Shown here: positions 47,503 through 55,775 of the stretch, one piece after another
Layout of the letters: the number at the start of each line of letters is the position of its first letter
How positions within the stretch are numbered: position 1 is the first letter of the stretch
From: an uncultured Granulosicoccaceae bacterium
GTDB taxonomy: Bacteria; Pseudomonadota; Gammaproteobacteria; Granulosicoccales; Granulosicoccaceae
Assembly (NCBI GenBank): GCA_937923745.1
Contig: CALDUO010000070.1
Location: forward strand, 62,001 to 126,000
Direction of reading: 5' to 3'
DNA: 64,000 bases
The notes under the pieces: model-generated
What the model was told of the DNA's origin: nothing
Database searches by the model: none
The model's input: the letters and a program-made list of their open reading frames with translations, nothing else
Program-made: the position numbers and the translations under genes

Positions 47503-47527
47503 TCATCGCAAACCACAGGAAATCGCC

Positions 47528-47995
47528 ATGAGCACTATTGAACAAAGACTCTCCGATAAAGGCATCGTTATTCCAGACGCACCAAAGCCGCTGGCCGCTT
47601 ATGTGGGTTATGTCAAACATGGCAACACGGTTATTGTGTCCGGACAACTACCTATGCGCGATGGCAAATTACAACAAACCGGTTTACTCGGCGATGGCGT
47701 AACCGTGGAAGACGCGGTGGCTGCGGCTGAGCTGTGTGCCATTAATATTCTGGCGCAAGTGAAAGCAGCCTGTGGTGGTGATCTCGAGCAGATTGATCAG
47801 TGTCTGCGGCTTGGCGGGTTTGTAGCATCAACTCCGGACTTCACCGACCACCCGGCGGTGATCAATGGCGCGTCAGAATTTATCGGGCACGTACTGGCAG
47901 AACGGGGTGCTCATGCCAGAGCTGCGGTAGGCGTTGCGGCCCTGCCACTGAATGCGTCAGTAGAAATAGAGGCAACGTTTGCGATTAAAGCGTAG
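47528..47995 (+). CDS. RidA family protein (reactive imine/enamine deaminase)
   Basis: A 155-residue cytosolic protein. RidA enzymes hydrolyse 2-aminoacrylate and related imines to keto acids and ammonia, protecting PLP enzymes. The fold motifs VKHGNTVIVSGQLP, AAELCAINILAQVKAACGG and the C-terminal HARAAVGVAALPLNASVEIEA are clear. Arg131 and Glu147 correspond to the substrate-binding Arg and the conserved Glu of the active family. It is longer than the 128-residue E. coli protein and belongs to a longer YjgF subgroup. AGGA lies 9 bases before the ATG. It is a single gene converging with the TauE-like gene. Confidence 0.92.
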   Translation: MSTIEQRLSDKGIVIPDAPKPLAAYVGYVKHGNTVIVSGQLPMRDGKLQQTGLLGDGVTVEDAVAAAELCAINILAQVKAACGGDLEQIDQCLRLGGFVASTPDFTDHPAVINGASEFIGHVLAERGAHARAAVGVAALPLNASVEIEATFAIKA

Positions 47996-48142
47996 AGCAT
48001 TCATTCAGCGCAAACTCTCTGGCAGGCCATCCGTGTCCCTGCCCAACACTGCCAGCATATCCTCGCGACCAGACCATAGGCGCCACCAGAAAACCGGTGG
48101 TGCACACACCTAAACAGTCATACACGAACACCACAGCACGGG

Positions 48143-48212
48143 CCGGGCAGCACTGGCCGGGCAGCACTGGCCGGGCCGCACTGGCCGGGCAGCACTGGCC
48201 GGGCAGCACGGG
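48143..48212. repeat. 14-bp tandem array just after the TauE-like stop, 5 units
   Basis: The unit CCGGGCAGCACTGG repeats five times with single-base changes, starting 7 bp beyond the stop codon of the minus-strand permease gene. It is GC-rich, lies between two convergent genes and has a unit length that is not a multiple of three. Confidence 0.93.
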
Positions 48213-48219
48213 CTGGGCA

Positions 48220-48960
48220 TCATGCCAGCCCTTTCACAATCAGCATCACTGACGCCACACCGGATATCAGCAACAGTGCCAACCGATAATGGCCGGTCGA
48301 TGAAATACGAAACGCACGTGCCGCCCAAGTGCCAGCGAACATGGCAGGCAACAGGCATAGAAACAACCACCCGTGCAGCAGTTGTATCCAACCTATCACT
48401 GCCAGTCCTGCCACTGACGCAACACACCCGATACCAAAAAATGCCGCCAGTGTTGGTCGTGCGAAGTCCGGTTTGCTGTCCTGGTAAATCACGGCCATCG
48501 GCGGGGCACCGACACCCGTCACTGTGCCCATGGCACCTGATACGGTGCCCATTGAGAACAGCGTGTTGCTGTTTTTTTCCATGCGCCACCCAGCCAATGA
48601 CAGCAGCACACCAGCCCCCACACACAAACCGAACAGAGTCAGAAATGCACTGGTATCCTGGATGCCAGCCAGCAGCACCGACGCGATGACAATACCGGTC
48701 ACCCGACCGACCATACCAAAGCCCACCTCTGACCAGCGAATTTTGGTGCGCTCACCAAACGCGACATACAAGCCACTGACGGCACCGACCATCAGGGTCG
48801 TCGCCGGGACAAACACCGGGTCAAGGAGCGCCAGTAGCGGCGCTGCCGTTAAGCCGTATCCCATGCCGATGATGGCCTGCACGCCTGACGCCAAAAATAC
48901 AATGCCCATCGCCGCCAACAGGATCAGGCCAGACGGCCATGCGAGACCTCCTTCGATCAC
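48220..48960 (-). CDS. TauE/SafE family membrane permease
   Basis: A polytopic inner-membrane protein of up to 246 residues with about eight hydrophobic segments, in the family linked to export or uptake of sulfite, sulfonates and related anions. Visible family features are the N-terminal GVQAIIGMGYGLTAAPLLALLDP and the matching second-half VSGAMGTVTGVGAPPMAVIYQ, the two pseudo-symmetric halves. The frame opens with a GTG at 48960. An ATG at 48909 is also possible, and neither has a strong ribosome-binding site. It lies 52 bp downstream of the DUF533 gene on the same strand and may be co-transcribed. The substrate is not predictable. Confidence 0.85.
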   Translation of the reverse strand: MIEGGLAWPSGLILLAAMGIVFLASGVQAIIGMGYGLTAAPLLALLDPVFVPATTLMVGAVSGLYVAFGERTKIRWSEVGFGMVGRVTGIVIASVLLAGIQDTSAFLTLFGLCVGAGVLLSLAGWRMEKNSNTLFSMGTVSGAMGTVTGVGAPPMAVIYQDSKPDFARPTLAAFFGIGCVASVAGLAVIGWIQLLHGWLFLCLLPAMFAGTWAARAFRISSTGHYRLALLLISGVASVMLIVKGLA

Positions 48961-49012
48961 GGCATCTTAGACTCGGATGGGTTGTTGTGCCGGGTGGTTG
49001 GTATTGGCCTGT

Positions 49013-49726
49013 TCAGGTAAACAATGTCGGCACGCCCAGTTGCTCGTGGATACGATTGCAGTCGGCGTGTGAGATACGCAGGCCAGAAGCCAGTCGGTCG
49101 AGGTATTCTGCCTCGGCGCGATTATCGAGATTGATGGTCATTAAAGAGAGTGTGTAGACCTGGTGCGTCATGGACGCTGGCACGCTGGCAATAAACGCAT
49201 CAACATCCGGCGTCGAGGCCAACTCACGCTGGACAAACGCACGATCAGCGTCTGAGATATCACCCAGTTGGCCCGTAATTTTTTGCTTTTCATCAGCGTC
49301 GATCTCACCATCACAACGCGCTGCGATCAGCATCGCGCGAATCAACAGGGCCGCCTGGTCTTCATTGGCCGTGGACGGTTGCGTGACCGTGGCCGGGTTC
49401 AGTAAATCATCAAGCCGCCTGACGGTGTTATCGGTAGTTGGCTCCGGTACATTGGTCGCGACGCCACCCAACCGCTCGAGCAACCCGCCAAGGTCGGCCT
49501 GACCGTTGTTGAGGCCGGCACCAGTCTGATTACCACCGGCCTGACTACCGCCAAGCAGGCCGCCCATTCCACCAGAGCCCGGGCCACCAGAGCCGAGCCC
49601 ACCACTGTCTCGCCCCATCGGTGTTGCCCCACCACGTTTGCCAGCTTTGTTTTTCAGCAGCCCACCCACTCCCTTGGCGACCAGTACGCCAACCGCCAAT
49701 TTACCCAGTGTTCCGACTAGACTCAT
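49013..49726 (-). CDS. DUF533 / TerB-like family protein (YebE-like)
   Basis: A 237-residue protein with a short hydrophobic N-terminus (LVGTLGKLAVGVLVAKGVGGLL), then a Gly/Ser/Gln-rich flexible stretch (about 33-80). The C-terminal alpha-helical DUF533 domain is at about 120-235, with LLIRAMLIAARCDGEIDADEK and MTINLDNRAEAEYLDRLA. This domain resembles TerB folds. E. coli YebE, which I believe is a stress-inducible inner-membrane protein, has the same layout. No reaction is known. AGGTG sits just upstream of the ATG. It is divergent from the GST gene across a 208-bp gap (49727-49934) in which I find no convincing promoter. Confidence 0.85.
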   Translation of the reverse strand: MSLVGTLGKLAVGVLVAKGVGGLLKNKAGKRGGATPMGRDSGGLGSGGPGSGGMGGLLGGSQAGGNQTGAGLNNGQADLGGLLERLGGVATNVPEPTTDNTVRRLDDLLNPATVTQPSTANEDQAALLIRAMLIAARCDGEIDADEKQKITGQLGDISDADRAFVQRELASTPDVDAFIASVPASMTHQVYTLSLMTINLDNRAEAEYLDRLASGLRISHADCNRIHEQLGVPTLFT

Positions 49727-49934
49727 TTCACCTAAACTCCACTTGTGACCACAGTTTGTTTAACATATCCACCCACTAACCCGGCTCACAAGCCGAAACA
49801 GCCCACTCGGCGCAACACACGGCCCTTTGACCTTATATGGGCTTTGTGTGGGTTTTTTGCCGGGTTTTTTTGATGGATTCTTTGAATTCGATACCTGGCG
49901 CTAGATTACCATACAACGACTGAGGCACCGCCTG

Positions 49935-50543
49935 ATGAAACTTCTGTTTGCTACGCCCTCCCCCTTTGCGCGCAAAGCACTGATTTTGGTGCATGAGCTC
50001 GACTCGGACTCGCAGGTCGAATTGGTCCCGTCCGGCGCTATCACACCGGTTAGTAACAATGATGACGTCAACAGCGTCAACCCGCTCGGCATGATACCGG
50101 CGCTGGTGACCGATGACGGGCAACACCTGTTCGACTCTACGGTGATCTGTGAATACGTCAACGATCATTTTGGCGGGTCGTTTTATCCGACTGATCACGC
50201 CGCAAAGTATCAGTCACTCAAATTGCAGTCGCTCTGTGATGGCATGATGGACCTCATGGTTGCTGTGCGGTACGAGACAGCGCTCAGACCCGCAGAACTA
50301 CAATGGCAAACGTTTATCGATCATCAGTTCGAGAAAGTGGATCGTGGGCTTGCCGTGTTGGAGTCTTCAGTGCCGCAATTCAGCGAAACACTGACCATTG
50401 GCGAAGTCGCGGTTGCCTGCGCACTGGGTTATCTCGATTTTCGTTACGCCGACAAAGACTGGCGCACACAGCACCCGGCACTGACCGCATGGCTGGCGCA
50501 GATACAGCAGCGCGACAGTATCCAACGAACCCTGCCAACATGA
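49935..50543 (+). CDS. Glutathione S-transferase family protein
   Basis: A 202-residue soluble GST fold. The thioredoxin-like N-terminal domain has the active-site region TPSPFARKAL with Ser9 as the probable catalytic residue. The cis-proline is in GMIPAL (Pro54) and the glutathione gamma-Glu-binding pair is DST (Asp67, Ser68). The all-helical C-domain includes VAVACALGYLDFRYADKDW, typical of this bacterial GST group. It probably acts on small electrophiles or aromatic intermediates. The TGA at 50541 is the first base triplet of a 12-bp repeat that fills the gap to the next gene, 34 bp away. Co-transcription with the SDR gene is likely. Confidence 0.9.
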   Translation: MKLLFATPSPFARKALILVHELDSDSQVELVPSGAITPVSNNDDVNSVNPLGMIPALVTDDGQHLFDSTVICEYVNDHFGGSFYPTDHAAKYQSLKLQSLCDGMMDLMVAVRYETALRPAELQWQTFIDHQFEKVDRGLAVLESSVPQFSETLTIGEVAVACALGYLDFRYADKDWRTQHPALTAWLAQIQQRDSIQRTLPT

Positions 50544-50677
50544 TAACCACAATGATAACCAAAGTGATCTACCGCCAATGAGCGCAGCCACGGGCACACC
50601 CGGAGGCGCAGGCCCCGGTACAGAAACGGGTATAGAAACGGGTACAGAAACGGGTACAGGCAAAGGTACGAGTACGG
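50541..50677. repeat. Two adjoining 12-bp arrays across the GST-SDR boundary
   Basis: The first array, near TGATAACCACAA, has three units from 50541 to 50576, starting exactly at the GST stop codon. The second, near GTACAGAAACGG, has five units from 50618 to 50677 and encodes the N-terminal GTETG-type repeats of the SDR protein. Units are unrelated but share the 12-bp period. Confidence 0.88.
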
Positions 50678-51555
50678 GGACAGCATCGGCACCTGTAGGC
50701 ACCGCCGCCAATAATGACCTGTCGCGTTCAATACTGATCACGGGTTGCTCGTCTGGTATTGGACTTGATGCGGCAGTGACACTGCACAATCAGGGGTGGT
50801 TCGTACTTGCTACCTGTCGCAGTGAAACCGACTGTGTCCGTCTTCGCGAAGAGGGCCTGACGAGCTTCACCCTCGACTATGCCGATGAAGCCTCGGTGCA
50901 TGCAGGCGCACAACAGGCTTTGGCACTGACCGACGGTAAGCTCTTTGCGCTCTTTAATAATGGCGCTTACGCCATTCCAGGTGCTGCAGAGGATTTGCCG
51001 CGTGATGCACTGCGCGCTATTTTCGAGACCAATGTGTTCGGACAGTTTCAGTTGATCAATCTGTTAATGCCAACATTAAAACGCAATAACCGTGGCCGCA
51101 TCATCAACTGCTCGTCGGTATTGGGCATGACAGCCATGCGATACCGCGGCGCCTATAACGCCACCAAATTTGCGATGGAAGGATTAACCGACACACTCAG
51201 ACTTGAAAACATGGATAGCCCGGTGCGATTCAGCCTGATAGAACCAGGGCCGATCAACACACGCATACGCGAAAATTCGATTGCACACTTTGAACGGTGG
51301 ATTAACGAGGGTGAGTCAGACTTTGCCGAGCGTTACACCAACGAACTCAAGCCGCGGCTTTATCAAACCGATACCCGTGCTGCCAAAGATCGGTTTGAGC
51401 TTCAACCCGCTGCTGTGACAAAGCGCCTGATCGAAGCGCTGGAGAGTACACACCCGAAACCGCGCTATTTTGTCACCAAACCCACGTACATTGCAGCGTT
51501 GCTAAAGCGCGTGTTAACCACGCGCGCTGTCGACCGAATCGTGAATCGCTGGTAA
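50578..51555 (+). CDS. Short-chain dehydrogenase/reductase
   Basis: A classical SDR of 325 residues with an unusual N-terminus. The Rossmann cofactor motif TGCSSGIG is at residues 55-62, NNGAY at 127-131, the catalytic Ser at 179-180 (NCSSVLG) and YNATK at 193-197, giving Tyr193 and Lys197. The PG motif IEPGPINTRI follows. These enzymes oxidise or reduce hydroxy/keto groups with NAD(P)H. Residues 11-35 are Gly/Thr/Glu repeats that precede the normal SDR start and come from a 12-bp array. A later start inside or after it cannot be excluded, and no strong ribosome-binding site marks residue 1. The stop is 2 bp from the stop of convergent pntB. Confidence 0.9.
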   Translation: MSAATGTPGGAGPGTETGIETGTETGTGKGTSTGTASAPVGTAANNDLSRSILITGCSSGIGLDAAVTLHNQGWFVLATCRSETDCVRLREEGLTSFTLDYADEASVHAGAQQALALTDGKLFALFNNGAYAIPGAAEDLPRDALRAIFETNVFGQFQLINLLMPTLKRNNRGRIINCSSVLGMTAMRYRGAYNATKFAMEGLTDTLRLENMDSPVRFSLIEPGPINTRIRENSIAHFERWINEGESDFAERYTNELKPRLYQTDTRAAKDRFELQPAAVTKRLIEALESTHPKPRYFVTKPTYIAALLKRVLTTRAVDRIVNRW

Positions 51556-51557
51556 CG

Positions 51558-52955
51558 CTACAGCTCACTCAAGATAGCGCTGACGCTGTCTTTTGCGTCA
51601 CCGAACAACATACGAGTGTTGTCCTTAAAGAACAACGGGTTTTCAACGCCAGCATAGCCTGTGGCCATACCACGCTTGGAGACGATGACCTGTCGCGCAT
51701 TCCAGACTTCCAGCACTGGCATGCCTGCGATCGGACTGTCGGGGTTGTCCATGGCTGACGGATTCACGATATCGTTGGCGCCAATAACGATGACAACATC
51801 AACGTCTGACAGCTCATCATTGATTTCATCCATCTCCAACACGAGATCATAAGGGACATTGGCCTCAGCCAGCAGTACGTTCATGTGTCCGGGCATGCGA
51901 CCGGCAACCGGATGAATCGCAAAACGCACATTAACCCCGGCAGCTTTCAGCTTTTGCGTGAGTTCTGACACCGGGTGTTGCGCATGCGCAACCGCCATAC
52001 CGTAGCCGGGAACTATCACTACTTCATTCGCATCGCTGAGCATTGCCGCCACTTCTGCGGCTTGGATAGCAACCGCCTCACCCTGCTCTTCGCCGTCCGC
52101 AGCGCCAGCTGCTCCAGTGCTGCCGGTACCGAAGCCACCCATGATGACACTCAGGAATTTGCGGTTCATTGCCCGGCACATAATGTAACTTAGAATAGCG
52201 CCACTCGAACCAACCAGCGCACCGACAATAATGAGCAAGTCATTGGACAGCATGAAGCCTGTCGCCGCTGCAGCCCAGCCCGAGTAACTGTTTAACATGG
52301 AGATCACCACCGGCATATCAGCACCGCCAATGGCCATCACCATATGGATACCAAACGCGAAGGCCAACAGCGTCATCAGTACCAGGACAAACGTGCCGGT
52401 TCCCGTGCCTACGTTCAGGAACACCAATAACAACACAAAACACAGCACGCCGATACCGGCATTCAATAAATGGCGATGCGGTAGCATTAATGGCTTGCTG
52501 CCGATTTTGCCATTGAGTTTTCCAAACGCAACCACTGACCCTGTGAAGGTCAGCGCACCAATCAGAATACCGAGGTAGACCTCTATATTGTGGATGGTGT
52601 GCGCAGCGCCGACCAGATGGGCATTGGGATCGAAATAACTTGAAAAACCGACCAACACAGCTGCCAGTCCGACAAAGCTGTGTAAGATCGCGACCAGTTC
52701 TGGCATTTGTGTCATTTCAACACGGCTCGCCAATACGGCACCGATACTGCCACCAATCAGCACCATCAGAATCAGCAGCACATAACTGTCGACGGCACCG
52801 CTACCGATGGTGGCAATGACTGCGATAGCCATACCGGCAATACCGTAGTAATTACCTCGACGCGCAGTTTCCTGCTGGCTCAGCCCCGACAGGCTCAGAA
52901 TAAACAGTATTGCAGCGACTATGTACGCTGCAGTCACAAATCCGGCATTCATCAT
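51558..52955 (-). CDS. pntB: NAD(P)(+) transhydrogenase subunit beta
   Basis: The 465-residue beta subunit of the proton-translocating transhydrogenase, which couples hydride transfer from NADH to NADP+ with proton entry. The first 260 residues hold about nine membrane helices with conserved [14 protein letters not shown] and [19 protein letters not shown]. The C-terminal NADP(H)-binding domain III has [15 protein letters not shown] and [12 protein letters not shown]. The length agrees with E. coli PntB. It starts with two ATGs preceded by an AGGAA, 5 bp after the pntA stop, and forms a two-gene operon. Confidence 0.97.
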   Translation of the reverse strand: MMNAGFVTAAYIVAAILFILSLSGLSQQETARRGNYYGIAGMAIAVIATIGSGAVDSYVLLILMVLIGGSIGAVLASRVEMTQMPELVAILHSFVGLAAVLVGFSSYFDPNAHLVGAAHTIHNIEVYLGILIGALTFTGSVVAFGKLNGKIGSKPLMLPHRHLLNAGIGVLCFVLLLVFLNVGTGTGTFVLVLMTLLAFAFGIHMVMAIGGADMPVVISMLNSYSGWAAAATGFMLSNDLLIIVGALVGSSGAILSYIMCRAMNRKFLSVIMGGFGTGSTGAAGAADGEEQGEAVAIQAAEVAAMLSDANEVVIVPGYGMAVAHAQHPVSELTQKLKAAGVNVRFAIHPVAGRMPGHMNVLLAEANVPYDLVLEMDEINDELSDVDVVIVIGANDIVNPSAMDNPDSPIAGMPVLEVWNARQVIVSKRGMATGYAGVENPLFFKDNTRMLFGDAKDSVSAILSEL

Positions 52956-52960
52956 CTGTC

Positions 52961-54529
52961 TTATTTCCTGAACATCTTAAGCATGCGCTGTGTGACCAAG
53001 AAGCCACCGGCGATATTGATACTGGCAATGAGAATCGCAAAGGCGGCGAGGAACCGCACACCACCTGACGGTGACGATATCTGCAACAGCGCACCCACCA
53101 CGATGATGCCACTGATCGCGTTGGTCACGCTCATCAACGGTGTATGTAATGACGGCGATACACTCCAGATGACCTGGTACCCCACAAAGCAAGCAAGCAC
53201 AAATACCGTAAAGTGACTCATGAAATCAGCCGGTGCCACGGCTCCCACCGCCAAAATGGCGACAATGCCAACAGCCATCATAATCAGCGTAGAGCGCAAT
53301 TTTGCCGCTGCGGTCATGGCTTCCTGCTCGGGGGTGACGACCGGCTCTGCCACGGCAGGCTTTTTGGCTGCAGCCGGTGCTGCACTGAGTTTGGGTGCCG
53401 GTGGTGGCCACGTGATTGCGCCCGCGTGTACGACAGTCGCGCCGCGAATGACCTCGTCTTCCATATTCACTACCGCCGTGCCGTCTTTATCAGGTGTCAG
53501 GTCGGTCAGCAGGTGGCGTAAGTTCGTGCCATACAATTGGCTGGATTGTGCCGCCATTCGGCTCGGCAAATCGGTGTAGCCGATAAGTTTGACACCGTGA
53601 TGCTCGACAATTTGGTCGCGCTGGGTCAGTTTACAGTTACCTCCCTGCTCGGCTGCCAAATCTACAATGACGCTGCCGGGCTTCATGGATTCAACCATGT
53701 CGGTGGTAATGAGCTCAGGTGCCGGTTTACCCGGAATAAGTGCGGTGGTGATGATGATATCGACTTCGCGCGCTTGCTCACGAAACAGCGCCATTTCGGC
53801 ATCGATAAATTCTTTACTCATGACTTTGGCGTAGCCGCCTTCGCCACCGCCGTCTTCTTCGAACTCAAGCTCGAGGAATTCGGCGCCCATGCTTTCCACC
53901 TGCTCTTTGACTTCGGGGCGGGTGTCGAAGGCGCGCACGATGGCACCCATACCACGAGCAGCACCGATCGCGGCGAGTCCTGCAACCCCGGCACCGATGA
54001 CCATCACCTTGGCAGGCGGTACTTTACCGGCAGCGGTGATCTGTCCGGTAAAAAATCGGCCAAACTGGTTGGCTGCCTCAACCACGGCACGATAGCCGCC
54101 AATGTTAGCCATAGAACTGAGTGCGTCGAGTTTTTGCGCCCGGGATATGCGTGGCACAGAATCCATTGCCATCACCGTGACGCCCTGAGCAGACAACCGG
54201 TTGAGCAGTTCCTCGTTTTGGCCAGGCCAGATAAAGCTGATGAGAATGGTATTGGGGGTGAGCTGTGATACTTCGTCGCCAGTCTCGGCATAATCGCCGG
54301 GGGCACGAACTTTCAGCACGATATCGGCGTTGGCCCATACTGCACGTGTGTCAGACTCTACGGTGACGCCAGCTTGACGATAGGCTTCATCACTGATGTC
54401 GGCCTGTTCACCGGCACCCGCCTCTACCACAATGCCGTACCCCAGTTTCTGCAGGTGCGTTGCGGTTTCCGGCGTCAGAGCAACACGCTTTTCGCCTGGA
54501 TAGCGCTCGCAAGGGACACTAATCTGCAT
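52961..54529 (-). CDS. pntA: NAD(P)(+) transhydrogenase subunit alpha (fused form)
   Basis: The 522-residue alpha subunit, single-chain as in E. coli. Residues 1-380 form the NAD(H)-binding domain I with the Rossmann motif [20 protein letters not shown], and the mobile loop and [16 protein letters not shown] segments. An Ala/Pro/Lys-rich linker (about 385-405) leads to the three or four C-terminal membrane helices ([32 protein letters not shown]). A GGAGAG ribosome-binding site precedes the ATG. The enzyme supplies NADPH in the inner membrane. Nothing is odd about it. Confidence 0.97.
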   Translation of the reverse strand: MQISVPCERYPGEKRVALTPETATHLQKLGYGIVVEAGAGEQADISDEAYRQAGVTVESDTRAVWANADIVLKVRAPGDYAETGDEVSQLTPNTILISFIWPGQNEELLNRLSAQGVTVMAMDSVPRISRAQKLDALSSMANIGGYRAVVEAANQFGRFFTGQITAAGKVPPAKVMVIGAGVAGLAAIGAARGMGAIVRAFDTRPEVKEQVESMGAEFLELEFEEDGGGEGGYAKVMSKEFIDAEMALFREQAREVDIIITTALIPGKPAPELITTDMVESMKPGSVIVDLAAEQGGNCKLTQRDQIVEHHGVKLIGYTDLPSRMAAQSSQLYGTNLRHLLTDLTPDKDGTAVVNMEDEVIRGATVVHAGAITWPPPAPKLSAAPAAAKKPAVAEPVVTPEQEAMTAAAKLRSTLIMMAVGIVAILAVGAVAPADFMSHFTVFVLACFVGYQVIWSVSPSLHTPLMSVTNAISGIIVVGALLQISSPSGGVRFLAAFAILIASINIAGGFLVTQRMLKMFRK

Positions 54530-54660
54530 TCACAACTCTCCGCTTGTATCTCAAATTGAGGGGCCGCAGGTGCATGACCTGCGTTTGTCAGGGCAATTTA
54601 CTTGCTCATTGTATACCAAGTGTTAACATTCTGTAGCGTGCCAATAACCGGTTGGACGTT

Positions 54661-54720
54661 GCACCAACCCATGCATCAAACCATGCATCAAACCATGCAC
54701 CAAGCCAGGCACTCAGCGGT
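54661..54720. repeat. 12-bp intergenic tandem array, 5 units
   Basis: Units close to GCATCAAACCAT, two of them identical and three diverged, lie in the divergent gap between pntA and the small membrane-protein gene. Confidence 0.9.
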
Positions 54721-54829
54721 GCTTTTGAGTATCGAGGTGGTAATTGACCACCAGATAATGCGTGTAACAAAGTTACAGACGTTTTCAGTTGTCACACTCG
54801 TCTTAACACCATCGTGCGCGCCTTTGCGT

Positions 54830-54835
54830 TATAAT
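54830..54835 (+). promoter_or_regulatory. Candidate -10 hexamer for the small membrane protein gene
   Basis: A perfect TATAAT lies 118 bp before the start codon, but no acceptable -35 is visible at standard spacing. It may need an activator or be fortuitous. Confidence 0.3.
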
Positions 54836-54952
54836 TACGCATTGTATGGTTGCAGCGCCTCTATTCTCAGTATTGCATTGGGCTATACACAAACGCGACA
54901 ACTGAGACGCGACAACTGACACCTAACGTCACACCCAGACAGGAGACATACT

Positions 54953-55060
54953 ATGTGGTTTGTAACTTTGGTATTACTCGGCATTTCAGTTTTTTTAGTG
55001 CTGTCTGCACTGAAAGAAAAAGAGATGGTAGAGGCTGAAGAGAAACGGCAGTACAAATAA
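54953..55060 (+). CDS. Small single-pass membrane protein, 35 residues
   Basis: The frame starts MWFVTLVLLGISVFLVLSAL, a single hydrophobic helix beginning at residue 2, and continues with a highly charged tail (KEKEMVEAEEKRQYK). An AGGAGA ribosome-binding site lies 7 bases before the ATG. The layout, a short membrane helix and charged cytosolic end, is that of small regulatory or accessory subunits such as CydX or KdpF types, but I do not recognise the sequence as any of them. It is isolated: no membrane complex gene is adjacent except divergent pntAB. A good ribosome-binding site and clean amphipathic design argue for a real gene. Confidence 0.6.
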   Translation: MWFVTLVLLGISVFLVLSALKEKEMVEAEEKRQYK

Positions 55061-55066
55061 AGACCC

Positions 55067-55194
55067 TGTTGACCTGCTTGTTAAGTTGCTCAACCAGCTG
55101 CGTAACCAACTGCTTAACAGGCCGCACTGCCAAGCCCGCACTGCCAAGCCCGTCTTGCCAAGCAAGCATTGCCAAGCCCGCTAGACAAGCCCAT
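55067..55194. repeat. 12-bp and 14-bp intergenic arrays, adjoining
   Basis: From 55067 to 55120 degenerate 12-bp units near AACCAACTGCTT occur about four times, with GTTAAG and CTTAAC at opposite ends that could pair. From 55125 to 55194 a 14-bp unit near CACTGCCAAGCCCG occurs five times, the first two perfect. Both follow the stop codon of the small membrane protein closely. Confidence 0.88.
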
Positions 55195-55380
55195 TGGCCG
55201 AGCCTCCTTGCCAAACACAGGTAAGGCGGCGGCAAGCCCTTGTTAACCCATTGGCTATGTCATCTTGTTGATGTATGGATGCTCATGGTATAGCCATAAA
55301 CATGCGGCGGTCTTTGCATACCCACACCAGTCTGTGCAGGCGTGGCGTTTCCCGGTTTAATTGTCGGGTACACACAGACC

Positions 55381-55471
55381 GTTAAACAATCGGGTTAAAC
55401 AATCGGGTTAAACGGGCGGGTTAAACAATCGGGTTAAACAGGCAGGTTATTCAGGCGGGTTAATCAGGTGA
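55381..55471. repeat. 13-bp intergenic tandem array, 7 units
   Basis: The unit GTTAAACAATCGG appears three times perfectly (positions 1, 2 and 4), and four further units drift (for example GTTAAACGGGCGG, GTTATTCAGGCGG). Confidence 0.95.
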
Positions 55472-55633
55472 TCGGATGATGGTGCTCGCGGCACCACTCA
55501 CAGGCTGTTGGCAATGGGTGCACGGCCTATGTTCAATTTGTAGCAGCGCAAGTGTTGATCACTAAATTTTTGATCACTGATTGATGATCACGGTAACACT
55601 GGCAAGTAAAATACCGCCAGATGTGTGACTACC

Positions 55634-55720
55634 AACTAAGTACTGGCATCTAAGTACAGCATCCAAGTACCAGCACCTGAGTTCCGGTATCCAAGTAACG
55701 GTATCCGGGTAACGACATCA
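55634..55720. repeat. 13-14-bp degenerate intergenic array, about 6 units
   Basis: Units near AAGTAACGGTATCC repeat with length and sequence drift, ending about 55 bp before the stop codon of the triple-fusion gene. Confidence 0.75.
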
Positions 55721-55775
55721 GGCTGTCTGACAGTCGTGATTCCTGCCCTCACGTGACACCGCAGGCACTGACAAA

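Larger units (their letters stand above)
54530..54952. other. Intergenic region upstream of pntA and the small membrane protein
   Basis: A 423-bp divergent gap. It should carry the pntAB promoter and that of the small plus-strand gene. It holds a 12-bp tandem array and one good -10 hexamer (TATAAT at 54830). No further gene is seen. Confidence 0.6.
55061..55775. other. 715-bp intergenic region rich in tandem arrays
   Basis: No convincing gene lies here on either strand. The region contains three or four distinct short arrays, listed separately, plus 55215-55375 and 55480-55620, in which I see nothing recognisable. It separates the small membrane-protein gene from the convergent triple-fusion gene. 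Confidence 0.7.

Noticed and set aside
48070-48100. Small inverted repeat CCACC/GGTGG between ridA and the permease gene as a terminator
   Set aside because: The stem is only 5 bp and no U-tract follows.
53537-54268. 243-codon plus-strand frame within pntA
   Set aside because: It is antisense to a highly conserved transhydrogenase gene and has no recognisable protein features.
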